This document shows, piece after piece, positions 6,131 through 8,081 of a stretch of DNA of 8,081 bases. Both the position numbers and the translations under genes were made by a program. This DNA is from Bacteroidota bacterium (GTDB lineage: Bacteria; Bacteroidota; Bacteroidia; Chitinophagales; Chitinophagaceae): the NCBI GenBank assembly GCA_023391315.1, contig JAEWBD010000004.1:1-8081 (forward strand), written 5' to 3'. The notes under the pieces were generated by a model that saw only the letters and a program-made list of their open reading frames with translations, was not told where the DNA came from and ran no database searches. Positions within the stretch are counted from its first letter, which is position 1. Every line of letters starts with the position of its first letter.

Positions 6131-7543
6131 CTATAGTTTATGGAGCAATGGATTACGTTCATTTTGTAATTGCGTTATATACATTTCCTTTTCATCCCTA
6201 TAAAACATATTCATGGTTTCAAATGGAATAATGCGGCCATCTTTATTTACAATATGCACACAACTTTTTTTAATAGCCCGCACATCAAAATCGTACGCAT
6301 CAATAAAGCGCATAATAATGATGCGGAACAGGTTCTCATAACTTAAACCCGGCGCATGAATTTGTGGTAAACAACAAAGCAGCTCTTTAAAATTATTTTC
6401 CACGCGGTCAACCGAAATGCCTGTGCTGAAAATTTTAAGCATGTGCGCATGCAGTTGCTCATCCTGCTCATACACAATTGTGTTGCGGCTGTTATTTAAA
6501 AGATGCGCGGGGTTCACATAACGTGTCATTGGAAAAACCTGACCTGCAAGCTTTAATGCGTAACCCATTACCAAAGCATCGGGGTTGCAGGGAACAGGAA
6601 TAAGATCATTTGGCTGAAACACATTTGTTTGTTCCAATATTTTTTGCCGTACATCCGTCATGGTTATCCTGTCTGTTGAAGGATTAAAATGTTCCACCCT
6701 TCCTGCAATTTGCGTAGGCTGAAATGTTACGCCCCTTACACACGGCTGTTTTAAAGCAAAGTCAATTATTTCCCCAATCTCATCATCATTTACGCCTTTT
6801 TGCAATGTAACGACAAGCGTGGTGGAAAGATTAAATTCATTCAAATGTTCCAGGGCTTTCTTTCGCACATCCGTTAAATCTTTACCACGCAGTTGCAGCA
6901 ATGCTTCCGGCCTGAAAGAATCAAACTGCAGGTAAATTTCAAAGTCGGGCATATACGAGGCAAGCTGCCTTGCAAACGCTTTATCTTTTGCTATGCGGAT
7001 ACCATTTGTATTTACCATCAAATGGCGGATAGGTTTGCTTTTTGCAATATCCAGTATCTCAAAAAAATCAAGATGCACCGTTGGCTCGCCACCGCTTATC
7101 TGTACCACATCCGGCGTGCCTTCATTGGCAACAATTAAATCCAGCATTTTCTCAACTTCTTCAATCGTTCTGTGCCTTCCATAATGTGGGGAACTCATGG
7201 CATAACAGGTGGGGCAGGTAAGATTGCAACGGTCAGTAATTTCAACAACCGTTAAGCAACTGTGTTGTTCGTGATCAGCACATAAGCCGCAGTCGTAAGG
7301 ACAGCCATATAAGGTTTTTGTATTGAAATGTAAAGGCATCTCGCTGGGCTTATTGTAGTTGCGGATATTTTTATAATATTCAACATCGGTTGCCATCAAC
7401 ACTTTCTGAAATCCATGTTCCGGGCAATTCTTCAGCATGAAAACATTATTGCTTTCAAACACAATTTTTGCGTCAATCCTTCTTAAACAAACCGGGCAAA
7501 GGCTTATTGTAAAATCATAGTAGGTATATGGCCGCTCAGGCAT
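6131..7543 (-). CDS. Radical SAM enzyme of the tetraether lipid synthase (Tes/MJ0619)-like family
   Basis: This is a 470-residue enzyme from ATG 7543 (MPERPYTYYDF). A longer frame to TTG 7636 adds 31 residues encoded partly by an intergenic repeat and is rejected. Visible elements in order: CPVC at 16-19 with C40 and H43 (CPEHG), a rubredoxin-like metal site; GCPYDCGLC with C81, C85 and C88, a CX3CX2C auxiliary cluster motif; DHEQHSC to C96; then VEITDRCNLTCPTCYA with C106, C110 and C113, the radical SAM cluster; SGGEPT at 150-155 (SAM contact); VNTNG at 177-181; PCNPD around C319; and the closing IPFETMNMFYR at 439-449. This combination matches the family of archaeal MJ0619, shown to be a tetraether lipid synthase that joins lipid tails through C-C bonds and to carry several Fe-S clusters plus a rubredoxin-like iron. 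Bacterial relatives may act on other lipids. The substrate here is unknown. An Lgt-like gene lies upstream; two small genes follow at 3-4 base spacing. Confidence 0.88.
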   Translation of the reverse strand: MPERPYTYYDFTISLCPVCLRRIDAKIVFESNNVFMLKNCPEHGFQKVLMATDVEYYKNIRNYNKPSEMPLHFNTKTLYGCPYDCGLCADHEQHSCLTVVEITDRCNLTCPTCYAMSSPHYGRHRTIEEVEKMLDLIVANEGTPDVVQISGGEPTVHLDFFEILDIAKSKPIRHLMVNTNGIRIAKDKAFARQLASYMPDFEIYLQFDSFRPEALLQLRGKDLTDVRKKALEHLNEFNLSTTLVVTLQKGVNDDEIGEIIDFALKQPCVRGVTFQPTQIAGRVEHFNPSTDRITMTDVRQKILEQTNVFQPNDLIPVPCNPDALVMGYALKLAGQVFPMTRYVNPAHLLNNSRNTIVYEQDEQLHAHMLKIFSTGISVDRVENNFKELLCCLPQIHAPGLSYENLFRIIIMRFIDAYDFDVRAIKKSCVHIVNKDGRIIPFETMNMFYRDEKEMYITQLQNERNPLLHKL

Positions 7544-7610
7544 AAAAGGTATATGTATTATAAAGATAAATGTTCTGTTTATTGTTTGTAAAAAGAAACG
7601 GGTTATTAAA

Positions 7611-7663
7611 AATTGGCTGAGCGAAGCCGAAGACAATTGCTGTTGAGCGAAGTCGAAACAATT
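7611..7663. repeat. Overlapping pair of palindrome-ended GAGCGAAGYCGAA repeats
   Basis: Unit 1 (7611-7638) and unit 2 (7635-7663) each begin with AATTG and end with CAATT, so each can fold back on itself; they share the central CAATTG. Inside each is GAGCGAAGYCGAA (7619-7631 with C, 7645-7657 with T). Unit 1 has an inner GGCT/AGCC stem; unit 2 has a TGTT/AACA stem. The element lies between the Lgt-like gene and the radical SAM gene. From memory, GAGCGAAGTCGAA-type strings are widespread intergenic repeats in Bacteroidota. It could act as a transcript-end or RNA-stability hairpin, or simply be a dispersed repeat. Confidence 0.6.
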
Positions 7664-7695
7664 TTATAATAACATCCCGGCATAAGGCAGGTTGT

Positions 7696-8081
7696 TTAAT
7701 GCTGCAATAATTTTTGCGGATGAATAATATACCTGTAATAATATATTAAGCCAAGCAGCCCCGTTATTTGTATGGTGGAAAGGCCGATGCTGAAAGTATA
7801 ATGCGGTTTTATAAAATCAAGCATAAAGCGGAAGAAACAATAAGCGATCATAAATATTTTAAACTGCGCCCCGTTTTGCAGCGTATATTTTTTTTCAATT
7901 TGAACGAGCGCCATCCATAGCAATATCAAAAAAATAATTTCATATAAAGCCGCGGGATGCCGGTAATAACTATCACCCAAATGCATACTCCATGGAAGGT
8001 TTGTTGGCAATCCGTATGTTTCTTCATAAATACCCATGCTAAAACAGCCAATGCGCCCAATGATCAAAGCCAGTATAATGG
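7696..8081 (-). CDS. Lgt-like prolipoprotein diacylglyceryl transferase family protein, C-terminal part
   Basis: The frame is open to the window edge (preceding codons encode IILA before the TTG at 8067), so the 5' part is missing; 127 residues are visible up to TAA at 7698-7696. Two Lgt-family landmarks are clear: GRIGCF at visible residues 8-13, matching the GRIGNF signature of Lgt with its essential Arg, and GDSYYRHPAALYE ending at about 47, matching the RHPSQLYE block. Several hydrophobic helices follow (IIFLILLWMALV, IFMIAYCFFRFMLDF, IQITGLLGLIYYY). Lgt moves diacylglycerol from phosphatidylglycerol to the cysteine of prolipoproteins in the inner membrane. Here Cys replaces the usual Asn of GNF, a variation that may mark a paralogue with another acceptor. 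A true Lgt is also possible, since Bacteroidota copies are divergent. It is followed by 152 bases and then the Tes-like gene on the same strand. Confidence 0.85.
   Translation of the reverse strand, partial: IILALIIGRIGCFSMGIYEETYGLPTNLPWSMHLGDSYYRHPAALYEIIFLILLWMALVQIEKKYTLQNGAQFKIFMIAYCFFRFMLDFIKPHYTFSIGLSTIQITGLLGLIYYYRYIIHPQKLLQH

Noticed and set aside
7561..7568. TATCTTTA on the minus strand as promoter of the radical SAM gene
   Set aside because: It misses the final G of TAnnTTTG and has no TTG-type element upstream; too weak to annotate.
7544..7636. N-terminal extension of the radical SAM protein from TTG 7636
   Set aside because: The 31 extra residues come partly from the intergenic repeat, have no family resemblance, and ATG 7543 directly precedes the conserved N-terminal region.

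Overview
The window looks like chromosomal DNA from a Bacteroidota bacterium, most likely a Chitinophagaceae-like lineage. The reasons are AT-rich DNA without clear Shine-Dalgarno sites, one exact copy of the Bacteroidota -7 promoter box (TAnnTTTG), a large outer-membrane beta-barrel of the TonB-receptor-like type, an ECF sigma factor coupled to a barrel protein, and short dispersed-type repeats containing GAGCGAAGYCGAA. The lineage is an inference from protein style, not from a marker gene.

Plus strand, 1-3486: (1) the C-terminal 432 residues of an outer-membrane beta-barrel protein, closed by a strong intrinsic terminator; (2) a secreted protein with an ARPP-1-type domain; (3) a signal-less M23/LytM-type metallopeptidase with all metal and catalytic residues, closest in motifs to the M23 module found fused to class III aminotransferases; (4) a 57-residue single-pass membrane protein behind a good Bacteroidota promoter.

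Minus strand, 3528-5395: an ECF sigma factor followed, with an ATGA stop/start overlap, by a protein made of a short cytoplasmic head, one membrane helix, a roughly 165-residue Asn-rich linker and a C-terminal outer-membrane barrel. The layout suggests a sigma/anti-sigma pair in which the regulator itself spans the whole envelope.

Minus strand, 5548-8081: an Lgt-like membrane transferase (5' end outside the window), a 152-bp spacer carrying a repeat pair, then a tight three-gene unit: a radical SAM enzyme with the cysteine layout of the tetraether lipid synthase (Tes/MJ0619) family, a 93-residue membrane protein and a 97-residue soluble protein with a highly patterned core. The Lgt-like protein plus the Tes-like enzyme plus a small membrane protein suggest a lipid-modification or lipid-tail-coupling system, and this is the most interesting hypothesis in the window. 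No tRNA, rRNA, CRISPR array or transposase was seen.
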